This document shows positions 54,146 through 62,996 of a stretch of DNA of 64,000 bases, piece after piece (the stretch's first letter is position 1; every line of letters starts with the position of its first letter). The position numbers and the translations under genes are program-made. The notes under the pieces are model-generated. The model was not told the origin of the DNA and did not search any database. It worked only from the letters and a program-made list of their open reading frames with translations. The stretch is from Thermorudis peleae (GTDB taxonomy: Bacteria > Chloroflexota > Chloroflexia > Thermomicrobiales > Thermomicrobiaceae), in assembly GCF_000744775.1 (NCBI RefSeq), contig NZ_JQMP01000004.1, positions 558,001 through 622,000 on the forward strand, written 5' to 3'.

Positions 54146-55519
54146 ATGCTGGAGCGACGCGAGCTCAGCGAAGAGCAAATTACTCAAGAGCTCATGCGCC
54201 CGCTCGTGACCACAACCCCGTGGATGTGGGTTGGGTTTATTGGCCTCGGCGCAGTTCTGCTGGTCTTTCTGTTTGCCGTGAGCTGGATGATCTACTGGGG
54301 CCTTGGCGTGACCGGTCTGAACCGCCCGAATATGTGGGGGTTCATGATCGTCAACTTCGTGTTCTGGATCGGTATTAGCCATGCAGGCGTCATGATTTCC
54401 GCAATTCTGCGCCTAACCCAAGCTGAATGGCGCCGACCAGTCACCCGTGCTGCCGAAATCATGACGATCTTCAGTCTGATGACGGCGATGATTCACCCAG
54501 TCATTCACACGGGGCGTCCCTGGCGAACACTCTATTGGGTGTTCCCCTACGACTTCTGGCGCAATATTTGGCCCGACGTCCGTGGTCCGCTTGTCTGGGA
54601 CCCAAGCGCGATTTTGACGTACCTGACGGGAAGCTCGCTGTTCCTCTACACGACCATTATCCCGGACATGGCCCTCGCTCGCGATCGCTCAACAGGATGG
54701 CGGCGGGTCTTCTACTCAATTCTGGCTCTCGGTTGGCGCGGGAATGAGCGCCAATGGAAGATGCAGACTATCGCCGGCTTCCTGCTGTCGGGCCTCATCC
54801 TACCAGTGTTCGTCTCCGTGCACAGCATCGTCTCCTGGGACTTCGCGGTTTCGCTTGTCCCAACCTGGCATACAACGATTTTTGCCCCCTACTTCGTTAT
54901 CGGTGCCATTCACTCGGGTGTCTCGGCAGTTGTCACGTTGATGGCACTGATGCGCTGGCTCTTCCGCTTTGACAACTACATTCGGCTTGAACACTTCGAT
55001 GCCATTGGTCGACTACTGATTGCTGTGGGCACTGGCTGGCTCTGGTTCTTCCTGCTCGATATCTTCTTCGCCATTTATCCCCAGGAAGAGCGTGAGTTCC
55101 AGATCATGGACTTCCGTATCTTCCACTGGCCATTCAACGTGCTTTTTGCCATGATCTTCATCTTCAGTTATTTCATTCCCGTGCCAATCTGGGTCTTCCA
55201 ACGATTCCGCCGCAATGTCCGGATTATGTTCTGGACATCAATTGCGGTGAACGTCGGAATGTGGGCTGAGCGCTACTGGATTATCAAGCCAGGGCTAATG
55301 CGGAAGTACGAGTTCACGTTTGACTGGGGCTGGTATCGCCCAAGCATCGTTGAAGTGAGCATCGTTATGGGCACCTTCGCCCTCGTTGGGTTCCTGCTGC
55401 TCGTCTTTGCGAAGCTTGTGCCACCTGTGTCAGTCTGGGAAGAGAAAGAAGGGCGACGCTTTGTCCAGGCCTGGGAGGTCGGCAAGCGTCGGCTGTACGC
55501 GATTATTCGTGAGTTTTAA
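54146..55519 (+). CDS. actF: ACIII subunit, NrfD-type membrane protein (ActF-like)
   Basis: The second quinol-related NrfD protein of the complex, the same length as the first (457 residues). Typical stretches are WVGFIGLGAVLLVFLFAVSW, WIGISHAGVMISAILRL and VVTLMALMRWLFRF. The pair is the membrane core of ACIII. ATG 54146 follows GGAGGAG. The assignment as ActF rather than ActC is tentative. Confidence 0.84.
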   Translation: MLERRELSEEQITQELMRPLVTTTPWMWVGFIGLGAVLLVFLFAVSWMIYWGLGVTGLNRPNMWGFMIVNFVFWIGISHAGVMISAILRLTQAEWRRPVTRAAEIMTIFSLMTAMIHPVIHTGRPWRTLYWVFPYDFWRNIWPDVRGPLVWDPSAILTYLTGSSLFLYTTIIPDMALARDRSTGWRRVFYSILALGWRGNERQWKMQTIAGFLLSGLILPVFVSVHSIVSWDFAVSLVPTWHTTIFAPYFVIGAIHSGVSAVVTLMALMRWLFRFDNYIRLEHFDAIGRLLIAVGTGWLWFFLLDIFFAIYPQEEREFQIMDFRIFHWPFNVLFAMIFIFSYFIPVPIWVFQRFRRNVRIMFWTSIAVNVGMWAERYWIIKPGLMRKYEFTFDWGWYRPSIVEVSIVMGTFALVGFLLLVFAKLVPPVSVWEEKEGRRFVQAWEVGKRRLYAIIREF

Positions 55520-55552
55520 GCGGAGCGAGCTGGAGCGAGAGGGGTCGAGACG

Positions 55553-56089
55553 ATGGCGATTAAGGAAGTACTCGGGCTCTATCCCGACCTCGACTCAGCC
55601 GTCGCGGCAACCGACGCGTTGCGCGAGGCCGGGTTTGAGCGCAGTGAGATTGAAGTCCTGTCCAATGCTCCCTTCCCGGAGGGAACCTTTGGCGAAGAGT
55701 CGGGAATTCATCGCCTCTTTATCTTCCCGCTCATCGGCGCGTGCTGTGGCTTCGCCGCAGGGTTACTGATCACCGGTGGCACGCAGCTTGCCTACCCACT
55801 CCTCACAGGCGGGAAGCCGCTCTTCTCCATTCCACCTATGGTCATCATCATGTATGAGGGCACGATGTTGGGCGCGTTGCTTTTCACCGTGCTTGGCGTG
55901 CTCTTCGAATCACGCTTGCCATGGATCGGCAAGGCCCTCTATGATCCGCGCATTACCGCTGGTTACATTGGCATCCTGGTGCGGACGGCACCAGAGCGGG
56001 TCTCCGCAGCAATTAACGCACTGCAGAAGGCAAAGCCCGAGGATATTTTGACTGAAGATGGCCGCGTTTCGCTGGCCTCCAGCTCGTAG
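55553..56089 (+). CDS. actD: ACIII subunit ActD (DUF3341)
   Basis: A 178-residue DUF3341 protein: N-terminal soluble part EVLGLYPDLDSAVAATDAL and FERSEIEVLSNAPFPEG, then two hydrophobic helices (FIFPLIGACCGFAAGLLITG and MYEGTMLGALLFTVLGVLFE). It forms the periplasm-membrane ActD part of the complex. Start follows GAGAGGGG. Confidence 0.9.
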   Translation: MAIKEVLGLYPDLDSAVAATDALREAGFERSEIEVLSNAPFPEGTFGEESGIHRLFIFPLIGACCGFAAGLLITGGTQLAYPLLTGGKPLFSIPPMVIIMYEGTMLGALLFTVLGVLFESRLPWIGKALYDPRITAGYIGILVRTAPERVSAAINALQKAKPEDILTEDGRVSLASSS

Positions 56090-56117
56090 CGTCGGCGCAG
56101 GCGGCGGAAGGGTAGCG

Positions 56118-56708
56118 ATGATGCTGAAGGGGATCCGACAGGCAACGCGACGCTGGTGGCTTGGGTTCGCCCTGCTGAGCCTCGGGCTACTGGTTGCGGC
56201 AGCCTGCGACTCAACCAATACCTACCCCATCGACTTCTTCAGTGAGATGCACTATCAGAAGTCCTGGCGCTTCCAGGAACCACCCCGGCTTGATTCACCC
56301 GCAAGTGCGGTGCCGATCACGGGTGGCGAAATCGCGTACACACGTGATGAGGCCAAGAACTTGCAAAATCCGCTGGCCAACGACCCCAACGCGCGCAAGC
56401 TAGGCCAGCAGCTCTATCAAACGAATTGTGTCGCTTGCCACGGCCCACAGGGACAGGGCAATGGACCGCTGGCAGCTATTTGGAAAGCACGCCAGGGCGC
56501 TGTTCCCCCAGCAAATTTGACTGATCAAGCAGTGGCCAGCCTCACCGACGGCGAACTGTACTGGGTACTGACGAACGGCTATACGTCACCAAATAATCAA
56601 ATCCAGTACCCAGGCGGACTCACTAACATGCCAGCCTTCGGCAAGCTACTTACTCCACAGGAGCGCTGGGCACTTGTGACGTACATCCGCCAGCTTGAAG
56701 GCAAGTAG
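56118..56708 (+). CDS. actE: ACIII subunit ActE, monohaem cytochrome c lipoprotein
   Basis: Signal peptide with lipobox (LVAAAC), then a single c-type haem motif CVACH and a distal Met in NMPAFGKLL. The domain GQQLYQTNCVACHGPQGQG and LTPQERWALVTYIRQL is a class-I cytochrome c. It should deliver electrons to a terminal oxidase or to a soluble carrier; oxidase genes are not in this window. ATG 56118 follows GGAAGGG. 196 residues. Confidence 0.92.
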   Translation: MMLKGIRQATRRWWLGFALLSLGLLVAAACDSTNTYPIDFFSEMHYQKSWRFQEPPRLDSPASAVPITGGEIAYTRDEAKNLQNPLANDPNARKLGQQLYQTNCVACHGPQGQGNGPLAAIWKARQGAVPPANLTDQAVASLTDGELYWVLTNGYTSPNNQIQYPGGLTNMPAFGKLLTPQERWALVTYIRQLEGK

Positions 56709-56740
56709 TCCCCCGTTTAGTAGTCTTCCACTACCCCGCA

Positions 56741-56777
56741 GTGAACGTGCCGGCTGATTAGCCGGCACGTTCACTTT
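56741..56777 (+). terminator. Intrinsic terminator of the ACIII operon
   Basis: A perfect 14-bp stem, GTGAACGTGCCGGC and its complement at 56761-56774, loop TGATTA, then TTT. It lies 33 bp after the actE stop and 72 bp before the next gene. Confidence 0.92.
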
Positions 56778-56848
56778 CAGCTCTTGCTTGCTTGCGCAAC
56801 TTCCCGCATGATCCAGACAACAATGATCGATCACCATGGAGGGTGTGC

Positions 56849-58423
56849 ATGAGTACCCACTACGATGCCATTATCATCGGCAGCGGACACAACGGCCTGA
56901 TCGCCGCAGGCTACTTGGCACGTGCTCGCAAGCGCGTGCTCGTCCTTGAGCGACGGTCGGTCATCGGAGGCGCGACGGTAACCGAAGAGCACTTCCCAGG
57001 CTACCGGCTCTCTACCTGCTCCTATGTCTGCAGCTTGCTTCTCCCGGAAGTTGTGCGTGACCTCGAACTCACACGGTACGGCTATCAAGTCCGGCCTTTT
57101 GATCCACAATACTTCGTTCCCTTCCCCGATGGACGCTTCCTCATGGTGTTCCTTGATGAACGGAAGACGCAAGAAGAACTGCGCAAGTTCTCACGTCGTG
57201 ACGCTGAGCGTTGGGATGACTACTGGGCAATGTGGAATAGGCTCATTGCGCGCGTTCGCCCTCTGTATCTCCGCCCAGCGCCAACGCTCGATGAACTTGC
57301 AGCGTGTTTTCGTGGGCCACAGGGTATGGAGGATTTTCGGACCCTCTTCTTCAGTAGCATCGCTGAGGTCCTTGATCGTTTCTTTGAATCTGAGGAGATC
57401 AAAGCACCACTGTGTACTGGCGGCGTGATTGGCGTCAACGCTGGGCCTTACAGCCCGGGCACAGCGTACGTGAAGTTCCATCACCTTCTCGGGCAGATTC
57501 ACGGGCACCAGGGAGCATGGGGATTTGTCCGTGGAGGCATGGGCATGATTGCCGAAGCTGCAGCGCGCTCGGCAACCGCCCATGGCGCAACGATTCTGAC
57601 CGATGCGCCGGTCGCCGAAATCGACGTCCACGATGGAGTCGCTCGTGGCGTCCGGCTTGAGGATGGACGGCGGTTTACGGCTGATGCCATTCTGTCGAAT
57701 GCTGATCCACACCACACGTTCCTCAAGCTTGTTGACCGGCGCCACTTGCCATCGGATTTTGTCGAGGGTATCAGCCGACTCCGCACGAAAGGCTCGGTCG
57801 TCAAAGTCCTTCTCGGCCTGCGGGGACTGCCAAACTTCACGTGCTGCCCTGGAACAGCCGTCGGGCCACAACATACTGGCGGTATTGTGATTAACCCATC
57901 GGTCGATTACCTCGAGCGGGCCTGGGAGGATTGCAAGCATGGCCGGCCTTCGGCTGAACCGTTCATGGATTGTTACATCCAGAGTGCGACGGAAGAAGGT
58001 CTCGCACCGGCAGGACGCCATACCCTCTCACTCTACGTCCAATATGCGCCCTATGACTTGGCTGACGGCAACTGGGAGAGTCGGAAAGACGACATTGGTC
58101 AAACAATTCTGAAGACCTTTGCCCACTATGCGCCGAACCTCTGGGACATTCTCGAGCATGTGCGGGTGCTTGGGCCACGGGATATCGAAGCAACGATGGG
58201 CATCAGCGGCGGCAACATCTTCCATGGGGAGATCCTGCCTGACCAGATGTTTTGCTTCCGGCCAGTCCCGGGCTATAGCGGATATGAATCACCAGTGGAA
58301 CGGCTCTACCTTTGCGGCTCAGGGGCATGGCCAGGCGGCGCCGTTTTTGGCGCGCCGGGGCGAAACTGCGCGCTGCAGGTTCTTGAAGACTTAGAGCGCC
58401 GCGCAAGCACACGGGCAGGGTAA
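56849..58423 (+). CDS. Phytoene-desaturase-like FAD-dependent oxidoreductase (PYROXD2-like)
   Basis: A flavoprotein with IIIGSGHNGLIAAGYLARA, VLVLERRSVIGGATVTEE and, near the C-terminus, YLCGSGAWPGGAVFGAPGRN. It is closer to the PYROXD2 branch than to the protein at 11010-12449, so the window has two different members of COG1233. ATG 56849 lies behind GGAGGG. 524 residues. Substrate unknown; a role in carotenoids is possible but not shown by its neighbours. Confidence 0.82.
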   Translation: MSTHYDAIIIGSGHNGLIAAGYLARARKRVLVLERRSVIGGATVTEEHFPGYRLSTCSYVCSLLLPEVVRDLELTRYGYQVRPFDPQYFVPFPDGRFLMVFLDERKTQEELRKFSRRDAERWDDYWAMWNRLIARVRPLYLRPAPTLDELAACFRGPQGMEDFRTLFFSSIAEVLDRFFESEEIKAPLCTGGVIGVNAGPYSPGTAYVKFHHLLGQIHGHQGAWGFVRGGMGMIAEAAARSATAHGATILTDAPVAEIDVHDGVARGVRLEDGRRFTADAILSNADPHHTFLKLVDRRHLPSDFVEGISRLRTKGSVVKVLLGLRGLPNFTCCPGTAVGPQHTGGIVINPSVDYLERAWEDCKHGRPSAEPFMDCYIQSATEEGLAPAGRHTLSLYVQYAPYDLADGNWESRKDDIGQTILKTFAHYAPNLWDILEHVRVLGPRDIEATMGISGGNIFHGEILPDQMFCFRPVPGYSGYESPVERLYLCGSGAWPGGAVFGAPGRNCALQVLEDLERRASTRAG

Positions 58424-58458
58424 GGCTACGCGGCGCTCTGGATGCGAAACGCCGACCT

Positions 58459-59424
58459 TCATGCTGATTGGAAGGCTGGCATCACCTCGCGCGCAATGAG
58501 CTCGAGTGGCGAGAGGTCATCGAGATCGTAAGTCTGGAGCATGATTCGGCTAATGCCGAGTGCTTCGCGCTCAGCAATCTGGTCAATAACCTCTTTGGGC
58601 GTGCCAACGATCCAGCCGCGCTCACGCTGTCGTGCGATGACCTCGTCAGGAGTGAATGTCTCAGGCAATCGTAGCCACCGTTGAAGCCAGCGCGCACGCT
58701 CACGTAACTCGCCCTGATCGCGGCCAACAAGATAACCAACCATCCAGGAGCGCGCTATCGAGGACGGATCACGCCCTACAGCGCGGCAATGCGCCTCAAG
58801 GGCAGCAACCTTGGCAGGATACTGCTCAACCGTGATGCTCGTTGTGTTCCATTCGTCTGCCGCCTGCGCAACAAGGCGCAGCAGTCGTCGCTCCCCACCA
58901 CCGCCAATGACAATCGGGACGCGGCCGTTGCGAGGCGTTGGCCGCATTTGCGCGCGTTCGAGTTGGAAGAAGCGACCGGTGTATGTCACCGGCTCACCGG
59001 TCCAGAGTTGGAGAATAACGTCAATCGCTTCCGCAAGGCGATCCATCCGCTCACTGACGGGAGGTAACGGAAAGCCAAAGGCCGAGTGTTCTGGTACATT
59101 CCAACCCGCACCAAGACCAAGCCAGTATCGCCCTCCCGAGAGATGATCAAGGGCGACAGCATTTTGCGCAAGCTCAACCGGGTGGCGAAAGGTTGTCGGT
59201 GAAACGAGCTGGCCAAAAGCAATGCGCTGCGTACGCAACGCGACTGCTGCGAGCGATGGCCAGAGCGCAAGGGTCTCACGTTCAGGCATGCCAATGACAG
59301 ACCACAGGTGATCTGAGCGCCAGAGCGAATCAAAGCCAAGGGCTTCCGTCGCATCGACAATGCGTAACCACCGCTCCCACGTTACAGCCTCCTGACCTTC
59401 AATCATGACAGCAAAGCGCATCAT
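58459..59424 (-). CDS. Luciferase-like (LLM) F420-dependent oxidoreductase
   Basis: A TIM-barrel flavin/F420 oxidoreductase: GFDSLWRSDHLW, TQRIAFGQLVSPTTFRHP, LAQNAVALDHLSGGRYWLGL, GAGWNVPEHSAFGFPLPP, VPIVIGGGGERRLLRLVA. 321 residues. Start ATG 59424 after GGAAGGG; the second ATG (59421) is equal. Many relatives use F420 but the cofactor cannot be read from sequence. Confidence 0.87.
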   Translation of the reverse strand: MMRFAVMIEGQEAVTWERWLRIVDATEALGFDSLWRSDHLWSVIGMPERETLALWPSLAAVALRTQRIAFGQLVSPTTFRHPVELAQNAVALDHLSGGRYWLGLGAGWNVPEHSAFGFPLPPVSERMDRLAEAIDVILQLWTGEPVTYTGRFFQLERAQMRPTPRNGRVPIVIGGGGERRLLRLVAQAADEWNTTSITVEQYPAKVAALEAHCRAVGRDPSSIARSWMVGYLVGRDQGELRERARWLQRWLRLPETFTPDEVIARQRERGWIVGTPKEVIDQIAEREALGISRIMLQTYDLDDLSPLELIAREVMPAFQSA

Positions 59425-59461
59425 TGGGCATTCCCTTCCACTTCCCACCGTCCTGGAGCAA

Positions 59462-59489
59462 ACCGGGCTGGAGCAGGTTCCAGCCCGGT
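59462..59489 (-). terminator. Intrinsic terminator after ybaB
   Basis: An 11-bp stem, ACCGGGCTGGA and TCCAGCCCGGT, loop of 6 nt, followed by TTTGC on the minus strand. It lies 30 bp after the ybaB stop and before the luciferase-like gene. Confidence 0.75.
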
Positions 59490-59518
59490 CGATGCACCAT
59501 TGCGCAATGATACGATCA

Positions 59519-59824
59519 CTACGGGAAAAGGCCAGGGAGTTGTAACCCCCCAGCGAGCGCACCGAGTTTCGACGAGGCAAGCTCTTCAGCCCGCTTCATG
59601 GCATCGTTGAGCGCGGCGAGAATGAGATCCTCAAGCATGCCGACATCCTGTGGATCAACAACGCCGGGGTCAATATGGATCTGTTGGACAGCGCGGAGCC
59701 CATTGACGACAACGCGCACTGCACCGCCACCAGCAGTCCCTTCGACCGTGGATTCGGCCAACTCCTGCTGGATTTGCGCTAAGCGGGCTTGCATTTGCTG
59801 CAGCAGGCGCATGTTTGGCTGCAT
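59519..59824 (-). CDS. ybaB: YbaB/EbfC-family nucleoid-associated protein
   Basis: A 101-residue DNA-binding protein: N-terminal helix MRLLQQMQARLAQIQQELAE, then VRVVVNGLRAVQQIHIDPGV and ILAALNDAMKRAEELASSKL, the YbaB pattern. In many genomes the gene sits beside dnaX and recR; here neither is adjacent. ATG 59824 follows GGAG. Confidence 0.93.
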   Translation of the reverse strand: MQPNMRLLQQMQARLAQIQQELAESTVEGTAGGGAVRVVVNGLRAVQQIHIDPGVVDPQDVGMLEDLILAALNDAMKRAEELASSKLGALAGGLQLPGLFP

Positions 59825-59919
59825 CTCTCGCTCCTTTGACAAACGACCATCACGACTCCGCTGCAGTATACCGGTTGAGCAGGAAAACGCGCAGGGGATG
59901 ACACGACTGAAGAAGATGT

Positions 59920-59942
59920 GGGCACGGGCCATACCCGTGCCC
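59920..59942. terminator. Hairpin between the ybaB and aldehyde dehydrogenase genes
   Basis: A 9-bp perfect stem GGGCACGGG and CCCGTGCCC with a 5-nt loop, 37 bp after the aldehyde dehydrogenase stop. No U tract, so terminator status is uncertain. Confidence 0.55.
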
Positions 59943-59978
59943 AACACCAGCGTAGGAGCGGAATGGGATAGGCAAACG

Positions 59979-61505
59979 TTAGAGCGCCACCACCACAGCT
60001 TTGACCTCGGTGTAGTTTTGCAAGACGTGGTGGCCCATCTCACGGCCCCAGCCTGATTGCTTATACCCACCAAAGGGCAACGCTGCATCAAAGACGTTGT
60101 GGCAATTGATCCAGACGGTACCATCACGCAACCCGTGGGCGATTGTGTGGGCTTTCCGGATATCGCGCGTCCACACGCTCGCTGCGAGGCCGTAGATCGT
60201 GTCATTGGCTCGACGCAACAGATCATCAAGATCATCAAAGGGCGCTGCGCACAATACTGGTCCAAAGATTTCTTCTTGCACGACCCGTGAGGACTCATTC
60301 TCGCCAACGAGCACGGTTGGCATGAAGAAGTAGCCACGGTTCCCATAGCGCTGTCCACCGACGATCGGCCGCCACCCTTCCTGCTGGCCGATCTGGACAT
60401 AGCCGGAAACACGCTCCAATTGTTCCTGGGAGACGAGCGGGCCCATCGTCGCCTCAGGGTCAAAGGCATGACCGAGGCGAATCTTCTTGGCTTCGTTTGC
60501 AACGCCCTCAACAACGGTATCGAAAACCTTCTTGTTGACGTAGAGACGTGAACCGGCGCAGCAGCACTGTCCGTGGTTGAAGAAAATGGCTTGGGCAACA
60601 CCAGGAATCGTTATGTCAAGATCGGCATCGTCAAAGACAATCGCTGGTGACTTGCCGCCCAACTCAAGGGTTACACGCTTGAGGTTGCCGGCAGCGGCCT
60701 GGACAATGAGTTTGCCGACTTCGGTCGAGCCAGTAAAGGCAACTTTGTCAACGCCAGGATGGGCAGCAAGCGCTGCGCCAGCTTTTTCACCATACCCTGG
60801 CACAATGTTGACGACACCATCCGGGAAGCCAGCCTCCTGCACCAGCTCGCCAAGTCGCAGTGCTGACAGTGGGGTTTGCTCAGCTGGCTTTAACACCACC
60901 GTGCAGCCAGCAGCCAGAGCGGGGCCAAGCTTCCAAGCAGCCATGAGCAGCGGGAAGTTCCAAGGAATAATTTGCCCAACAACCCCAACTGGCTCACGGC
61001 GCGTGTAGGCAAAAAAGCGCGTCCCCTCTACACCGGCAACCGGAACAGAGATGGGAATCGTCTCGCCCTCGATCTTTGTCGCCCAGCCGGCCATATAGCG
61101 AAAGAGGTCAACAGCAAGCGGTACATCAGCAGCACGAGCGATCTGGACAGGCTTGCCGTTATCAAGCCCTTCAAGTTGCGCAAACTCTTCAGCATGCTGT
61201 TCAACCAGCTCAGCAAGCTTCCACAGCAGCTTTCCGCGATCAGACGGTGTCAGCTTGGGCCAAGGACCGTGCTCGAATGCCTGCCGTGCTGCTGCAACCG
61301 CCCGATCGATGTCCGGTGCATCACCAGATGGCACGTGCGCGATGATTTCGCCAGTAGCTGGGTCATAGACGGGGAATGTCTCGCCGGAGGCAGCCTCGAC
61401 CCACTGGCCTCCAATCAGCATACGATGGGGTTTGGCGACCCACTCGCGAACGCGCGAATCGGCAAACTCAAGAACGCTGCGTTGCGGGGCAACCGACTGT
61501 ACCAT
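59979..61505 (-). CDS. NAD(P)-dependent aldehyde dehydrogenase
   Basis: Oxidises an aldehyde to an acid. The catalytic Cys lies in FFNHGQCCCAGSRLYV, the general-base Glu in VTLELGGKSPAIVF, and the cofactor loop in FTGSTEVGKLI. 508 residues. The sequence is of the ALDH1/2-like betaine or retinal dehydrogenase group; substrate unknown. Start ATG 61505 is weakly supported by a GAGGGATC site. Confidence 0.93.
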   Translation of the reverse strand: MVQSVAPQRSVLEFADSRVREWVAKPHRMLIGGQWVEAASGETFPVYDPATGEIIAHVPSGDAPDIDRAVAAARQAFEHGPWPKLTPSDRGKLLWKLAELVEQHAEEFAQLEGLDNGKPVQIARAADVPLAVDLFRYMAGWATKIEGETIPISVPVAGVEGTRFFAYTRREPVGVVGQIIPWNFPLLMAAWKLGPALAAGCTVVLKPAEQTPLSALRLGELVQEAGFPDGVVNIVPGYGEKAGAALAAHPGVDKVAFTGSTEVGKLIVQAAAGNLKRVTLELGGKSPAIVFDDADLDITIPGVAQAIFFNHGQCCCAGSRLYVNKKVFDTVVEGVANEAKKIRLGHAFDPEATMGPLVSQEQLERVSGYVQIGQQEGWRPIVGGQRYGNRGYFFMPTVLVGENESSRVVQEEIFGPVLCAAPFDDLDDLLRRANDTIYGLAASVWTRDIRKAHTIAHGLRDGTVWINCHNVFDAALPFGGYKQSGWGREMGHHVLQNYTEVKAVVVAL

Positions 61506-61619
61506 GCGGATCCCTCCAATCTGCCAAGGGCCAGCGGATACTACGACCTTCCACCAAGCAACGACACATCCTGATGCACGAGCAGGCTCACCTCCCTTCG
61601 CGTTGAGACCACCGTCAGA

Positions 61620-62219
61620 TCACGATGAGATAGCTGGAGTTGATGCGGGGACAGACTCAAGGAGGTGAAGAAAAGCTGCGAGCCAAGCAACATGAGCTGA
61701 CCAAGCTGGAGCAGTCACGAGGTTGCCATCAGTTACCGCCTGATCCCAGGCTAGCTCAACCCATTCGCCCCCTGCGGCACGTACTTCCGGCTCAACTGTC
61801 GGATAGCCGTTGATGCGTCGCCCGCGTACTACATCCGCAGCGGTTAACAGCTGAACGCCATGGCAGACGGCTGCGACGGGCTTGTCGTGCTGCACAAAGT
61901 GCCGCACAATCTCAAGCACGCGAGGGTTCAGCCGGAGATATTCAGGAGCTCGACCACCAGGCAAGACCAAAGCATCATACTCAGCCGGATCAATATCGTT
62001 AAAGGTCGCGTTGAGCGTAAAGTTGTGCCCGCGCTTCTCGGTATAGGTCTGGTCGCCCTCAAAGTCATGAATGGCTGTCGGTACACGATCGCCAGCGCGC
62101 TTGTTCGGACAGACTGCATGGACCGTGTGGCCAACAGCCTGGAGTGCCTGGAAGGGAACCATCACTTCAGAGTCTTCAGCGTAGTCTCCGACAATCATGA
62201 GAATCTTTTTGCCGGCCAT
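61620..62219 (-). CDS. DJ-1/PfpI-family protein
   Basis: A cysteine hydrolase or glyoxalase-type protein of the DJ-1/PfpI superfamily: [35 protein letters not shown], and the nucleophile elbow [10 protein letters not shown]. 199 residues. ATG 62219 follows AAAGGAAGGGG. It is divergent from a PadR-like regulator, with a promoter and palindrome between them. Confidence 0.9.
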   Translation of the reverse strand: MAGKKILMIVGDYAEDSEVMVPFQALQAVGHTVHAVCPNKRAGDRVPTAIHDFEGDQTYTEKRGHNFTLNATFNDIDPAEYDALVLPGGRAPEYLRLNPRVLEIVRHFVQHDKPVAAVCHGVQLLTAADVVRGRRINGYPTVEPEVRAAGGEWVELAWDQAVTDGNLVTAPAWSAHVAWLAAFLHLLESVPASTPAISS

Positions 62220-62302
62220 CGTCCCCTTCCTTTCTTGCAAGCTCCGGGTACGTAGACACACCGGATATGCGGATTGCCTGGGTAGTCAATTTGACACTAT
62301 TC

Positions 62303-62340
62303 AGTATACGCCGCCACCGTGATTTAGTCAAGAGATGACT
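62303..62340 (-). promoter_or_regulatory. Promoter of the DJ-1/PfpI gene with overlapping palindrome
   Basis: On the minus strand TTGACT (62331-62326), 17 nt, TATACT (62308-62303). The palindrome AGTCA-N5-TGACT at 62326-62340 covers the -35 box, a natural site for repression by the divergent PadR-like regulator. Nothing else is seen in 62220-62423. Confidence 0.6.
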
Positions 62341-62423
62341 ATTCGCGCGTGCTCGCCATGTCGATGCTGAGCTGTTAAGATCCCAGCGCGAGGATGACCC
62401 CAGGAGGCGGGGAGGGAAAGTGC

Positions 62424-62996
62424 ATGGCGTTGCCACAGCTCTCCCTTACAGAGTGGGCAGTGCTTTGCTTGCTCGCTGAGCGGCCAACCCATGGGTTTGA
62501 CCTTGCCCGCGCACTTGCCCCTGGCAGTGAGCTTGGCTGGGTGTGGACAGCACCTCGACCATTGGTCTACCACGCGCTTGATCGCTTACACGCGCTCGGA
62601 CTCATCACTGCCCAACGAGAGGAACCAGGCAAACGCGGTCCGCGGCGCACCATTATGGTCCTCACGCCAGCTGGGCACGAAGCAGTTGAAGCCTGGCTGG
62701 TGCAGCCAGTAGCACACGTCCGCGATATGCGTGCCGCGTTACTCCTCAAGCTCGTACTGCTGCAGCGTGCTGGCCGAGATATCCGTCCACTGTTGCAGGC
62801 CCAACAGCAGGTTCTTGCTCCAATCGTGCAGCACCTGGAGCAACGAGCCAAAGAGAGTCAAGGGGCAGCACGCATTGTCGCACTGTTTCGGCTTGCCATG
62901 GCACAAGCTGTATTGGAGTTCCTAACGCGGATGCTCGCAGAGACTGCAGAACCGTCCTTGGGGAAGACAGCTACGTCACCTGACGCACTGGCGTAA
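62424..62996 (+). CDS. PadR-family transcriptional regulator
   Basis: A winged helix-turn-helix of PadR type: EWAVLCLLAERPTHGFDLA, then VYHALDRLHALGLI and RTIMVLTPAGHEAVEAWL, with a C-terminal helical dimerisation region (LLQAQQQVLAPIVQHLEQRA). 190 residues. ATG 62424 follows GGAGGGAA. Divergent from the DJ-1/PfpI gene, which it probably controls. The last 26 bp overlap the convergent recN. Confidence 0.85.
   Translation: MALPQLSLTEWAVLCLLAERPTHGFDLARALAPGSELGWVWTAPRPLVYHALDRLHALGLITAQREEPGKRGPRRTIMVLTPAGHEAVEAWLVQPVAHVRDMRAALLLKLVLLQRAGRDIRPLLQAQQQVLAPIVQHLEQRAKESQGAARIVALFRLAMAQAVLEFLTRMLAETAEPSLGKTATSPDALA

Noticed and set aside
57191-58021. 276-codon open frame on the minus strand inside the desaturase-like gene
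   Set aside because: Shadow of a gene with clear FAD motifs at both ends.
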